64,000 bases of DNA from Pyrococcus furiosus DSM 3638 (lineage in GTDB: Archaea > Methanobacteriota_B > Thermococci > Thermococcales > Thermococcaceae). Below are positions 30,620 through 40,260 of this stretch, in pieces. Position numbers and translations under genes: made by a program. Position 1 is the first letter of the stretch. Each line of letters starts with the position of its first letter. Where the stretch lies: positions 186,001 to 250,000 of the forward strand of contig NC_003413.1 in assembly GCF_000007305.1 (NCBI RefSeq), read 5' to 3'. The notes under the pieces are model-generated. The model was given only the letters and a program-made list of their open reading frames with translations. It was not told where the DNA came from and made no database searches.

Positions 30620-31822
30620 TTATTCCCCCTCAATTTCTTTTATGACTTCCTGAATGAATTCTTCCGTTGAAAGAGCTTTTTCTCCTCTCGCTAGGTCGGG
30701 AGTTACTTTACCCTTCTCTATCGTTTTCCTTAGAGAAGCTCTAATTAACTCAGCCGCTTCTACCCAGCCGAGATATTCGAGAAGAAGTGCTGCACTTAAA
30801 ATGGCCGCTGAGGGGTTTGCTATTCCTTTTCCAGCGATGTCTGGGGCCGTGCCGTGGACTGGTTCTGCTATTGCTATGTAATCTCCAACATTTATCCCAG
30901 CTGCCATTCCAACTCCTCCAACTAAGGCCGCAGCAGCATCACTGAGGTAATCTCCGTTTAAGTTTGGAGTCACTATAATGTCATACTCCCAGGGTCTGAG
31001 AATTATCTGTTGGAGCATATTATCTGCTATCTTGTCATCAACTAGAATTTTGCCTTCTTCTGGTTTGCCTATGCTTACGTATTCGGAAAACTCCTTTTCA
31101 GCAACTTCAAATGCCCAGTTTCTGAATGCTCCTTCTGTAAACTTCATTACATTTCCTTTATGCATTATTGTAACTCTCTTTCTTCCCTTTTCTATGGCCC
31201 ATTTTATTGCTTTTCTCACTATTCTTTGAGTTGCAAACTTGGAAATTGGTTTTAGTGTAATTCCAGAGTCCTCTCTTATCTCTATTCCAAATTCATTTTT
31301 TAGGAACTCCCTGAGTTTTTGAGCCTCTCTACTATAAGCCTCCCATTCTATTCCAGCATAAACATCTTCCGTGTTCTCCCTAAATATTATTAAGTCCACT
31401 TTGTCGGCATATGGATAGACAGTTGGGACTCCATAGTATTTGATTGGTCTTATGTTTGCATAAAGATCGAACATCTTCCTTAATGCCACGTTTATACTCC
31501 TATGTCCCGTCCCTATTGGTGTCTCCATGGGTCCTTTGAGTGCGACCTTTACCTCCGCGATCCCTTTTACCGTTTCTTCAGGAAGAAGTTTTCCAACTTT
31601 CTGGAGGGCTTCTTTTCCAGCAAGTAACTTCCACCAAACAATTCTTCTCTTTCCTTTGTATGCAGTTTCGACGGCCTTGTCAACTACTTTAATCGCTGCT
31701 GGGATAACTTCTCTCCCAATTCCATCACCTTCTATATAGGCAACTATGGGCTCATTAGGGATCTTTAGAGAGCCGTTGACAACTTCAATAACTTTTCCTT
31801 CTTGTGGAAGTCTAATGCTCAT
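30620..31822 (-). CDS. icd: Isocitrate dehydrogenase
   Basis: 400 residues. It decarboxylates isocitrate to 2-oxoglutarate. Marks of the family are IEGDGIGREVIPAA near the start, TGHRSINVALRKMFDLYANIRP (substrate Ser and Arg), FRENTEDVYAGIEW, and the metal region NLNGDYLSDAAAALVGG. EPVHGTAPDIAGKGIANPSA near residue 320-340 contributes cofactor contacts. Length is that of the NADP-type bacterial and archaeal enzymes; cofactor choice is not settled here. It is six bases downstream of citrate synthase. Confidence 0.96.
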   Translation of the reverse strand: MSIRLPQEGKVIEVVNGSLKIPNEPIVAYIEGDGIGREVIPAAIKVVDKAVETAYKGKRRIVWWKLLAGKEALQKVGKLLPEETVKGIAEVKVALKGPMETPIGTGHRSINVALRKMFDLYANIRPIKYYGVPTVYPYADKVDLIIFRENTEDVYAGIEWEAYSREAQKLREFLKNEFGIEIREDSGITLKPISKFATQRIVRKAIKWAIEKGRKRVTIMHKGNVMKFTEGAFRNWAFEVAEKEFSEYVSIGKPEEGKILVDDKIADNMLQQIILRPWEYDIIVTPNLNGDYLSDAAAALVGGVGMAAGINVGDYIAIAEPVHGTAPDIAGKGIANPSAAILSAALLLEYLGWVEAAELIRASLRKTIEKGKVTPDLARGEKALSTEEFIQEVIKEIEGE

Positions 31823-31827
31823 TTTAT

Positions 31828-32961
31828 CTACCTCCTTAATTCTATGGGTAGGTACTTCTTTCCTATTTCTCCTACATACTGCAACCTGGGTCTAATAATT
31901 CTATTGTGAGAAACATACTCAGCTAAATGAGCAGTCCATCCCGCAATTCTACCCATTGCAAATATTGTTGTGTAAAGCTCTATTGGAATCTTCATTCCAT
32001 AGAAAACTAATCCTGACCAGTAGTCAACATTTATACTAATTCCTTTTTTGCTTAGGTATTCTTCTACTAACCTCTCTAATCTTTCAGCTATCTCGAAGAG
32101 CTTTTTATCTCCTAATTTGGAGGCATATTTTTTAAATATTCTAGCCCTTGGATCATAGGTTTTATACACCCTATGACCAGCACCCATTATTTTTCTCTTC
32201 TGCTGAAGAGCCTTAAAGAACCATTCTTCTACTTTCTCGGGAGATCCTATTTCCATAAACTGTTTTATGGCCTCCTCTACTGCACCTCCATGGATTGGGC
32301 CCTTTAAAGCTCCTATTCCCGCGAGGATGGCTGAATAGTAGTCGCTAAGAGTAGAGCCAACGGTCATTACTGCTAAAGTCGATGCGTTAATTTCATGTTC
32401 AGCATATAGAATTAGGGCCACATCCATGGCTTTCTCCCATTCTTTGGGGGGTTCTTCACCGTGGAGCATGTATAGGAAATTTGCTGCATGACTAAGTTTT
32501 TCTTTTGGAGGAACATATTCGAGACCATTCTTAATTCTATACCAATTAGCTACTATTGTTGGTATCTTTGCAGTTACACTAATTCCTATCCTGTAAACTT
32601 CTTCAGGGGTTACTGGAATGTCTCCACTATCGTCAATGTTTCCTAGATATGAGATTATGGTTCTTAAAGCGCCCATTGGGTGAGTATTTTTAGGTAGTGC
32701 TTCCATTATTTCTATAACTTCTTTTGGAAGGCCTCTACTTTTTGCTAGCTCTTTTTTGAAATTCTCTAGTTCACTTAGGGATGGTAATTTTCCCCACCAG
32801 AGGAGATACACCACTTCCTCAAACGTGCTTAACTCTGCTAGCTCTTCTACACTGTATCCTCTGTAGTATAGCTTTCCCTCTTTTCCATCGATATAGCATA
32901 TATTTGTTTGATCTATGTAGACATCTTCTAGACCTTTAGCAAGGTATTTTTCCGTATTCAT
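31828..32961 (-). CDS. gltA: Citrate synthase
   Basis: 377 residues from ATG 32961, after AGAGGTGATG. This is the short archaeal/Gram-positive type. Catalytic His residues are in [13 protein letters not shown] and [12 protein letters not shown], and the Asp lies in the C-terminal [25 protein letters not shown] is also diagnostic. A second homologue such as methylcitrate synthase is an alternative, but the operon with icd and acnA favours citrate. First gene of its transcript; the promoter is in the AT-rich gap facing glutamate synthase. Confidence 0.95.
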
Positions 32962-33317
32962 CACCTCTGAAAATGTTTCGTAGAGATATTATTTATAATG
33001 ATATTGCAAAAATATCGGGACAATGTTCAACATTTGTGGACATATGTAAAACAAAATTTTGAATATGTGATAACTATTATGAGAAAACGATGAACAAATT
33101 TATTATTCGTTTTGATCTAAGTATATAGAAAATTTTTTGAAATTATGATGATTTTTTCTAAAAATTTTCGATATAGATGAACATATATTTGCTCAATGTA
33201 TATGTATGAATAAAAGTGTAATTTTCCTAAAATATTTCAACATTATATAGAAAAACATAAAAGCACGTATGTATGCATTAGTGAGTTGGGACAAGGTAAG
33301 GGGGAGGGGATTTCTAG
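32962..33317. promoter_or_regulatory. AT-rich divergent control region between gltA and glutamate synthase genes
   Basis: 356 bases with no convincing gene. For gltA a TATA-like ATTATAAATAA (about 32990-33000, minus strand) lies about 30-35 bases before the start. For the plus strand TTATATAG at 33243-33250 is the likely TATA, with GGGGGAGGGG near 33300-33309 as ribosome site. A perfect palindrome AATGTT-C-AACATT is at 33022-33034, and AATATTTCAACATT at 33231-33244 is a weaker copy next to the plus TATA. GATGAACA occurs twice, near 33089 and 33176. These are candidate operators for joint control of 2-oxoglutarate and glutamate synthesis. Confidence 0.55.
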
Positions 33318-34427
33318 ATGCTCAAATATAGAGATGAAAAGGACATCTCCGCCTGTGGAATATTTGGAATTATGGATAGGAAAGGGAGAAGGTTTAATGG
33401 CAAGTTGGTTATAGAGGCCATGTCTCAGATGAAAGTTAGGGGAAATGGGTTGGGAGCTGGTTTTGCTGTTTATGGATTGTATAAAAAGTTCAAGGAGTAT
33501 TATGCTTTTCATGTAATGATTTATGACAAAGATGGGAGAGAGAAATTGGAAAAATTTCTCTCTACGAACTTTGATATTGTATACGTTGATGAAATTCCTG
33601 TAAATGATAAGGCAAAAGTAATTGATCCTCCTAAATTTATGAGATATTTTGTAGCTCCTAGAAAGAAGGGAACTGAAAAAGTCCTCAACGATGATGATTT
33701 TGTTGTCAAAAAGGTTATGTACATAAACAGGGCGATTCCTGGGGTTTATGTAATATCATCAGGGAAAAACATGGGAGTTTTTAAGGGAGTTGGATTTCCC
33801 GAAGATATAGCCGATTATTTCATGATCGAAGAATATAAGGGATATATTTGGACAGCTCATACTCGTTTTCCCACTAATACTCCCGGATGGTGGGGTGGGG
33901 CTCACCCATTTAGCATATTGGATTGGAGTGTAGTTCACAATGGAGAAATTAGCTCTTATGGAACTAACAAGAGATATTTAGAAATGTATGGTTATTACAG
34001 CACTTTGCAAACTGATACGGAGGTCATAACTTATATCTTTGATCTCCTAGTTAGGAGGCAAGGCCTTCCTATTGAAGTTGTTTCTAAAATCTTAGCTCCT
34101 CCAATGTGGGAAGAAATCGATAGAATGCCAGAGAAAGAGAAAAAATTCTACAAGGCACTTAGAATGGTATATTCTCCTATACTTCTCAATGGCCCCTGGG
34201 CGATAATAGTAGCGAGGCACGGGGAAATGATAGGACTTACCGACAGGATTAGACTTAGGCCTCTTACTGTGGCTGAGAAAAAGAGCTTTTTGATAATCTC
34301 TTCAGAAGAAGCCCCGATAAGGTATCTGTTTAGAGATGTTGACAGGATTTACACTCCCTATGGAGGTGAACTAGTAGTAGGTAAGCTAGAGGAAGACATT
34401 AAAAAATTTGTGGGGGAGAGCCAATGA
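33318..34427 (+). CDS. Glutamate synthase, glutaminase (class II amidotransferase) subunit
   Basis: 369 residues, matching the N-terminal domain of GltB as a separate protein. The nucleophile should be Cys13 in ACGIFGIMDRKG, meaning a 12-residue propeptide must be removed, as in bacterial GltB. WTAHTRFPTNTPGWWGGAHPF is the glutamine-site pattern, and VVHNGEISSYG and TDTEVITYIF follow in the usual order. It yields ammonia from glutamine for the synthase subunit. The TGA overlaps the next start by four bases (ATGA). Confidence 0.92.
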   Translation: MLKYRDEKDISACGIFGIMDRKGRRFNGKLVIEAMSQMKVRGNGLGAGFAVYGLYKKFKEYYAFHVMIYDKDGREKLEKFLSTNFDIVYVDEIPVNDKAKVIDPPKFMRYFVAPRKKGTEKVLNDDDFVVKKVMYINRAIPGVYVISSGKNMGVFKGVGFPEDIADYFMIEEYKGYIWTAHTRFPTNTPGWWGGAHPFSILDWSVVHNGEISSYGTNKRYLEMYGYYSTLQTDTEVITYIFDLLVRRQGLPIEVVSKILAPPMWEEIDRMPEKEKKFYKALRMVYSPILLNGPWAIIVARHGEMIGLTDRIRLRPLTVAEKKSFLIISSEEAPIRYLFRDVDRIYTPYGGELVVGKLEEDIKKFVGESQ

Positions 34428-35932
34428 GAACCCATGTTCTCCCAGAATTTCTGGTTGAAAGAGATGACAAGAGGTGTATAAAGTGTGGTGCGTGTATATA
34501 CCAATGCCCCTTTGGAGTTTACAAATGGAATGCTGATAAAAGTGATATTACAATTGACTATACAAAGTGTGTTGGTTGTCAAAGATGCGTTGTGTTCTGT
34601 CCCACAGATGCTTTAATTGTGAGACCTTATCCGGGCTCTTATAAACCCAATGCGTATTGGAATAGAGAGGTTATATCTGATATAAAGAGACAGGCTGAGG
34701 GAGGAGGAGTTTTATTAACTGGGACAGGTAATGATAAACCTTACAAAGTCTATTTTGACCACATACTTCTTAATGCTTCTCAAGTTACCAATCCTCCTAT
34801 AGATCCGCTAAGAGAACCTATTGAACTCAGAACGTTTATTGGGGGCAAGCCAGAAAAATTAGAAGTGGATTTAGAAAATATCGAGATAAAAACAGAAATT
34901 CCTCCTAACATAGAAATAGAGGTTCCAATTATGTTTGCAGGCATGAGCTACGGTGCTTTAAGCTACAACGCTTTTCTTGCAATAGCTATGGCTGCTAAGG
35001 AATTTGGAACTATGTTTAGTACAGGAGAAGGTGGTTTGCCCAGGGAGCTTAGGAGGAAATATGGTGATCATGCAATAGTTCAAGTTGCAAGTGGAAGGTT
35101 TGGGGTTGATCCTGATTACCTAAATTCGGCTGCAGCAATTGAGATAAAAATTGGCCAGGGAGCAAAGCCAGGAATAGGTGGTCATCTTCCTGGGGAAAAA
35201 GTTACAGAAGGAATAGCTAGAACACGTATGATACCTCCTGGGACTGATGCAATATCTCCAGCTCCCCATCATGATATATACTCAATTGAAGACTTAGCTA
35301 CGTTGATACACGCAATAAAAGAAGCAACAAATTATGAAAAGCCGGTATTTGTTAAAGTTGCTGCAGTTCACAATATAGCAGCAATAGCAAGTGGAATAGC
35401 AAGGGCTGGAGCTGATGCGATAGTTATAGATGGATTTAGAGGAGGCACTGGGGCGGCACCAAAGAGAATTAGAGACAACGTTGGGATACCAATTGAGCTG
35501 GCCTTAGCTTCCGTGGATAGGAGATTGAGAGAGGAAGGAATTAGGAATAGGGTATCGTTAATAGTTTCTGGGGGAATTAGAAACGCTGCCGACGTTGTCA
35601 AAGCTATAGCACTTGGAGCGGATGCAGTGTACATTGGAACTGCAGCTTTGATTGCAATCGGATGTACAATGTGTCAGAAGTGCTATACGGGGAAATGTCC
35701 TTGGGGAATAACAACTCAAGATCCTATTCTTTCGAGAAGATTGGATCCAAATGAGGCCTCAAAGAGACTAATTAATCTTTTGAAGGCCTGGAGTTTGGAA
35801 ATAAAAGAAATGCTTGGGGCTATGGGCATAAATGCCATAGAAAGTTTGAGAGGAAATAGGGAACATCTAAGAGGAATTGGGTTGGAGAAATGGGAGCTTG
35901 AAGTATTAGGAATTAAGGGGGCGGGAGAATGA
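34424..35932 (+). CDS. Archaeal-type glutamate synthase, FMN-binding synthase subunit with ferredoxin domain
   Basis: 502 residues. The N-terminal ferredoxin domain has two 4Fe-4S motifs (C18, C21, C24, C28 and C49, C52, C55, C59). The FMN barrel follows: MSYGALSYNAFLAI, FSTGEGGLPREL, SGRFGVDPDYL, GQGAKPGIGGHLPGEKV, and DGFRGGTGAAP. CTMCQKCYTGKCPWG near 405-420 is the 3Fe-4S site of GltB. It joins ammonia to 2-oxoglutarate to give glutamate. No gltD-type NAD(P)H subunit is nearby, so electrons may come from ferredoxin or a subunit coded elsewhere. Confidence 0.94.
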   Translation: MRTHVLPEFLVERDDKRCIKCGACIYQCPFGVYKWNADKSDITIDYTKCVGCQRCVVFCPTDALIVRPYPGSYKPNAYWNREVISDIKRQAEGGGVLLTGTGNDKPYKVYFDHILLNASQVTNPPIDPLREPIELRTFIGGKPEKLEVDLENIEIKTEIPPNIEIEVPIMFAGMSYGALSYNAFLAIAMAAKEFGTMFSTGEGGLPRELRRKYGDHAIVQVASGRFGVDPDYLNSAAAIEIKIGQGAKPGIGGHLPGEKVTEGIARTRMIPPGTDAISPAPHHDIYSIEDLATLIHAIKEATNYEKPVFVKVAAVHNIAAIASGIARAGADAIVIDGFRGGTGAAPKRIRDNVGIPIELALASVDRRLREEGIRNRVSLIVSGGIRNAADVVKAIALGADAVYIGTAALIAIGCTMCQKCYTGKCPWGITTQDPILSRRLDPNEASKRLINLLKAWSLEIKEMLGAMGINAIESLRGNREHLRGIGLEKWELEVLGIKGAGE

Positions 35933-36756
35933 GCACGGCCGAAGTTTTGAACCCTTATATATTTGGAGTTAGACCTATAGAGGTTCTTAAAAGACAGGTA
36001 AAGGTTGAAGGAGAAAGAGCAACTATTGATGCAAAAGGATTGAACCATAAAGAAATTAACGACTTGATAAGAGAGTGTGCAATTAGTGGGATTAAGGAGA
36101 TAGTATTAAAAAACGTTTATGGACAGAGGTTCATTGGGACTAGAGTAAGCTTAAATGAATTTAGGCTAAGAATACTCATACATGGGTTCCCTGGGAATGA
36201 TTTGGGAGCATTTTTAGCTAAACATGAAATAATAGTGTATGGTAATGCCCAGGATGGCGTTGGGAATACAATGGATAGTGGAAGAATAATAATTCATGGG
36301 AGGGCTGGAGACGTTTTGGGATTGGGCATGAGAGGAGGAGAAATATTTGTCAGGGATGAAGTTGGGTACAGGGCTGCGATACACATGAAAGGATATGAAG
36401 ACAAGATTCCAACAATTGTCATTGGAAAAACAGCTCAGGATTTCTTGGGAGAATATATGGCTGGTGGAAGAGTAATAGTGTTAGGGTTGGGAGTAGAGAA
36501 GCATAGAATGAGGTACATTGGGACAGGAATGCATGGAGGGAAAATATACATAAGGGGAAAGGTTGAAAAACATCAGCTAGCAAAGGAAGTTACTTTTGGA
36601 GAAATAACTGATGAGGACTTAGAAATATTGGAAAAATACGTTACTGAATTCTGTAACATCTTTGGTTGTGAACAAGATGAAATACTTGGAGATAGCTTTA
36701 CCCTCATCGTTCCGAAAAGCAAGAGGCCCTATGGAAATTTGTATTCTGGAGATTAG
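35929..36756 (+). CDS. Glutamate synthase, GXGXG beta-helix subunit
   Basis: 275 residues equal to the C-terminal GltB domain. The repeated G-x-x-G-x-x-x-G turns are plain (GNAQDGVGNTMDSGRIIIHG, GRAGDVLGLGMRGG, and GTGMHGGKIYIRG), giving a right-handed beta helix that has a structural, channel-supporting role. The start overlaps the previous gene by four bases. Together the three genes cover all of bacterial GltB in the order glutaminase, synthase, beta helix. Confidence 0.92.
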   Translation: MSTAEVLNPYIFGVRPIEVLKRQVKVEGERATIDAKGLNHKEINDLIRECAISGIKEIVLKNVYGQRFIGTRVSLNEFRLRILIHGFPGNDLGAFLAKHEIIVYGNAQDGVGNTMDSGRIIIHGRAGDVLGLGMRGGEIFVRDEVGYRAAIHMKGYEDKIPTIVIGKTAQDFLGEYMAGGRVIVLGLGVEKHRMRYIGTGMHGGKIYIRGKVEKHQLAKEVTFGEITDEDLEILEKYVTEFCNIFGCEQDEILGDSFTLIVPKSKRPYGNLYSGD

Positions 36757-36844
36757 TTTCATTTGCAACTAATTTTTAATTCTTGAAACATTAATTACAA
36801 AACAATTAAAAGACTGTTCTTAATGGATCCACTTGGTGATAAAT
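36757..36844 (+). promoter_or_regulatory. argG: argG promoter region
   Basis: 76 bases part the glutamate synthase genes from the frame of argG. A TATA-like CAATTAAAAGAC lies at about 36803-36814, with ATTAATTACAAAACAATTAA just upstream. GGTGAT at 36835-36840 is the ribosome site. Arginine genes may therefore have their own start of transcription. Confidence 0.45.
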
Positions 36845-38077
36845 GTGAGAATAGTGTTGGCTTATTCAGGTGGATTGGATACTTCGGTGATACTAAAACT
36901 AATGCAGGAAAAGCTGGGAGCTGAAGTAATAACTGTTACTGTTGATGTTGGGCAGAAGGATGACTTCGAAAAAATAGAAGAGAAGGCCTACAAGTTTGGT
37001 GCCGTGAAGCACTACTACATAGATGCCAAGGAGGAATTCGCCGAGAACTATGTTTGTAAAGCTATAAAAGCAAATGCTCTTTACGAAAATGCGTATCCTC
37101 TTTCAACGGCCCTAGCTAGGCCTCTTATAGTAGAAAAGTTAGTTGAGGTTGCAAAGAAGGAGGGGGCTGGAATAATAGCTCATGGTTGTACAGGAAAGGG
37201 AAATGATCAGGTGCGCTTTAACCTAGGAATTAAGGCCTTGATGCCTGAGGCTGAAATTCTCCAGCCAGTAGCTGAGTGGAACCTTACAAGGGATTGGGAA
37301 ATGGAGTATGCAAAGAAGCATGGAATTCCTGTAAGTGACAAGATATATAGCATAGATGAAAACATCTGGGGAAGGAGCATTGAAGGTGGGGTACTTGAAG
37401 ATCCATCAATAGAACCTCCAGAAGAGGTCTTTGAATGGACAGTATCTATAGAAAAAGCTCCAGACAAACCAGAATATGTGACTATTGGCTTTGAAAATGG
37501 AGTTCCAGTTTCACTTAATGGGGAAAAAATGAAGCTTCTCGAGCTAATTCTAAAGCTCAACGAAATCGCTGGTAAGCATGGGGTTGGAAGGATTGACCAT
37601 ATTGAGGATAGGAGTGTTGGGATTAAGAGCAGGGAGGTTTATGAAGCCCCTGCGGCTGTTACTCTAATAAAGGCTCATCAGGACTTAGAAAAGTTAACTT
37701 TAACAAAGTGGGTTATAGAATTCAAGAGTATAGTGGACTCTAAGTGGTCTTGGCTTGTATATAATGGCCTATGGTATGAACCACTTAGGTTAGCCTTAGA
37801 AGGGTTCATAGATGAAGCTGAAAAGGCTGTCAACGGCGAAGTTACAGTCAAGCTGTGGAAAGGAAATGCAATTGTCGTTGGAAGGAAATCGGACAATGCC
37901 CTCTACGATGTAAAGATGGCAACTTATGAAAAGTTCAGCACATTTGATCAGAAGCTTGCAAAGGGATTCATAGAGCTCTTTGGAATGCAGAGTGTTCTAG
38001 CTTATAATATGCTTCATGGAGTCCACTCCACCTCAAATATTTCGGAAATTAAAGAGGCAATAAAGACTTTGGAGTGA
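36845..38077 (+). CDS. argG: Argininosuccinate synthase
   Basis: 410 residues from GTG 36845. It condenses citrulline and aspartate with ATP use. The N-terminal PP-loop-like motif is [13 protein letters not shown], and [16 protein letters not shown] (about 113-128) is the citrulline/aspartate region. I preferred GTG 36845 over TTG 36833 because GGTGAT stands four bases before the GTG, as at pyrC. First gene of argG-argH-argX; argH starts within 14 bases of the stop. Confidence 0.95.
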   Translation: MRIVLAYSGGLDTSVILKLMQEKLGAEVITVTVDVGQKDDFEKIEEKAYKFGAVKHYYIDAKEEFAENYVCKAIKANALYENAYPLSTALARPLIVEKLVEVAKKEGAGIIAHGCTGKGNDQVRFNLGIKALMPEAEILQPVAEWNLTRDWEMEYAKKHGIPVSDKIYSIDENIWGRSIEGGVLEDPSIEPPEEVFEWTVSIEKAPDKPEYVTIGFENGVPVSLNGEKMKLLELILKLNEIAGKHGVGRIDHIEDRSVGIKSREVYEAPAAVTLIKAHQDLEKLTLTKWVIEFKSIVDSKWSWLVYNGLWYEPLRLALEGFIDEAEKAVNGEVTVKLWKGNAIVVGRKSDNALYDVKMATYEKFSTFDQKLAKGFIELFGMQSVLAYNMLHGVHSTSNISEIKEAIKTLE

Positions 38078-38090
38078 CATGGTGGGAAAT

Positions 38091-39470
38091 ATGTACAGAA
38101 AGGCCTTGTTAGGGTCTACTAGGCTTGACATTCTCTCTTACATTTCTTCCATGGAGGAGGATAGGGAGATTGTTGAGGAGGTTATAGAGTGCCTTATTGC
38201 CCACGTTAAAGGTTTAATTCATTCAAAATTAATTCCCGAAGAAGAAGGAGAGAAAATTCTAAAGGCATTGGAGGAGTTGAGAGCTTCAAAAGAAGCTTTA
38301 TTTTCAATCGAAGCAGAAGATATTCATGAAGCCATAGAGATTTACCTCAAGGAAAAGCTAGGAAAAACGGGAGGATACCTGCCCCTGGGAAGGAGCAGGA
38401 ATGACCATGTGGTATGCGCTTTAAGGCTAAAAGCAAAGAAGGCTCTTGTGGAGGAAATTGGCTTAATTTTAGAGCTTAGGAAGGCCTTAATTAAGAAGGC
38501 GGAGGAAAACGTTTATACACTTATGCCACTCTTCACTCACCTTCAACCAGCTCAACCCTCAACTTTTGCTCACTATCTCTCAGCCATAATAGAAGAACTA
38601 GAAGATATCACAAAGATCTTGTTTAGTGGATTGGGGATTGTAGACAAATCCTCCTTGGGAGCTGGAGCCATTGGGGGAACTTCGGTTCTGTTAGATAGGG
38701 GGTATATGGGTGGAATTCTATTTTCCGATATTATCACTAATTCTCTCTATGCAACCAGTAGCAGGACATTTTTACTATATTCATGCTTTCTAAGTGTTCT
38801 TATCTCCATTGCTCTATCAAGGATAGCGGAAGATTTCGTAATATTCTCAACTCCAAACTTTGGCTACATAAAGCTTCCTAATGAGCATCTTTCGACAAGT
38901 AGTATGATGCCTCAAAAGAAGAACCCAGTAACTATGGAGGTTGCTAGGGCATGGGCAGGCGAGGCTATTGGTCATTTAGTGGCTATGATGAGCATATTAA
39001 AAGCCTTGCCTAGTGGATATAACTTGGATATGCAAGAAGTAAATAAGCACGCTTTTGCATTATTCAGCGGGACTATAAAAACCCTCAAAATCTTTGTTGA
39101 TGCAATGAAAAGGGTTGAAGTTAATAAAGAAAACATGAAAAAGGACTGTGACATCTTTCCAATTTTAGCCACAGATTATGCAGAAAAAATTGCAATGAAC
39201 ACTGGAAGGCCCTATAGGGAGGTATACATGGAAGTTGCCTCGATAATTGGGGAACATGAGAGCACGGAAAAAATATATTCTGAGCTGTCTTCGAAATATG
39301 GCATCTCAATCTCCCTTGAAGAGGGAATAAAGAAGCCTGTTGTTGGTTCGCCGAATCCTGAAGATGTTCTTGAATTCTTAGAAAAAGCGAAAAAGAACGT
39401 TGAAAAAGATGAGAAAAAGCTTGAGGAGTTGAGGCAGAATGAAAATAGGGATAACGTTTACAATCCTTAG
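38091..39470 (+). CDS. argH: Argininosuccinate lyase
   Basis: 459 residues from ATG 38091 (GGTGGG four bases before); ATG 38079 is an alternative twelve bases upstream. It splits argininosuccinate to arginine and fumarate. Family marks are LGRSRNDHVVCALRL, FTHLQPAQPSTFAHYL and the signature loop SSMMPQKKNPVTMEVARAWAG, whose Ser is catalytic. All are intact. The 3' end overlaps the next gene by 32 bases in another frame, so coupling is likely. Confidence 0.95.
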   Translation: MYRKALLGSTRLDILSYISSMEEDREIVEEVIECLIAHVKGLIHSKLIPEEEGEKILKALEELRASKEALFSIEAEDIHEAIEIYLKEKLGKTGGYLPLGRSRNDHVVCALRLKAKKALVEEIGLILELRKALIKKAEENVYTLMPLFTHLQPAQPSTFAHYLSAIIEELEDITKILFSGLGIVDKSSLGAGAIGGTSVLLDRGYMGGILFSDIITNSLYATSSRTFLLYSCFLSVLISIALSRIAEDFVIFSTPNFGYIKLPNEHLSTSSMMPQKKNPVTMEVARAWAGEAIGHLVAMMSILKALPSGYNLDMQEVNKHAFALFSGTIKTLKIFVDAMKRVEVNKENMKKDCDIFPILATDYAEKIAMNTGRPYREVYMEVASIIGEHESTEKIYSELSSKYGISISLEEGIKKPVVGSPNPEDVLEFLEKAKKNVEKDEKKLEELRQNENRDNVYNP

Positions 39471-40260
39471 AAAAGAGGAGCTTATGTTTAAGAATAAGGC
39501 TAAAGAATTTGGGGAAGTTGTAATGATAAATGATAGAGAAGTTGTCTTCCCAGGTAGATACGATGTTGATGTTGTTATAATAAGAGATATAAGCCATTTC
39601 AAAGCTCTCTATATTTCAAAGTTATTTGAAGAAGCAGGTGTTCCAGTTGTTAATCCGCACTGGGTAATTTATGAGGCTGGAGATAAGTTGCTGGCAACCT
39701 TAAGGTTGGAAAAGAAGGTTCCAGTTCCCAGGTGGGCCGTGGCTTTTGATAAAGACTCCGCAATAAGGGCAACAAAAGAGCTTGGATATCCTGTTGTTGT
39801 TAAACCAGTCTTTGGTAGCTGGGGAAGATTAGTGGCGAAAATTCAAGATGAATTCTCTGCAGAAGGAATATTTGAGCATAGGGAGTGGATGGGGAATCCT
39901 CTCAACAAGATATACTACATCCAGAAATATGTCGAAAAACCTGGAAGGGACATTAGAGCAATTGTAATAGGAGGAGAGTTTATAACCGCTATATACAGGT
40001 ATTCTGATCACTGGATTACAAATGCTGCAAGAGGAGCAAAGGCAGAACCCTGTAATGATGAAGAAGTTATGGATATAGCAGTTAAAGCCTGGGAAGCTTT
40101 TGGTGAAGGGGCTTTGGCGATAGACATATTTGAAAGTCCTGAGGGATTGTTGGTGAATGAAGTTAACCCAATCATGGAATTTAAGCTAGCTTACGAAACG
40201 ACGAATGCTGATATTCCTGGGAAGTTAGTTGAGTATGCAGTTAACTATGCAAAGAGTTAG
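39439..40260 (+). CDS. argX: LysX/ArgX family ATP-grasp ligase for carrier-protein arginine or lysine synthesis
   Basis: 273 residues of the RimK-like ATP-grasp fold. The N-terminal PreATP-grasp part is about 1-85; the ATP-grasp part has VPVPRWAVAFDKDSA, YPVVVKPVFGSWGRLVAKI, the strand YIQKYVEKPGRDIRAIVIGG and the metal site LLVNEVNPIMEF. LysX attaches alpha-aminoadipate, and ArgX attaches glutamate, to the carrier LysW. The place directly after argG and argH argues for glutamate and arginine here. The carrier and other early genes are not in the window, and specificity could be dual. Confidence 0.8.
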   Translation: MKIGITFTILRKEELMFKNKAKEFGEVVMINDREVVFPGRYDVDVVIIRDISHFKALYISKLFEEAGVPVVNPHWVIYEAGDKLLATLRLEKKVPVPRWAVAFDKDSAIRATKELGYPVVVKPVFGSWGRLVAKIQDEFSAEGIFEHREWMGNPLNKIYYIQKYVEKPGRDIRAIVIGGEFITAIYRYSDHWITNAARGAKAEPCNDEEVMDIAVKAWEAFGEGALAIDIFESPEGLLVNEVNPIMEFKLAYETTNADIPGKLVEYAVNYAKS

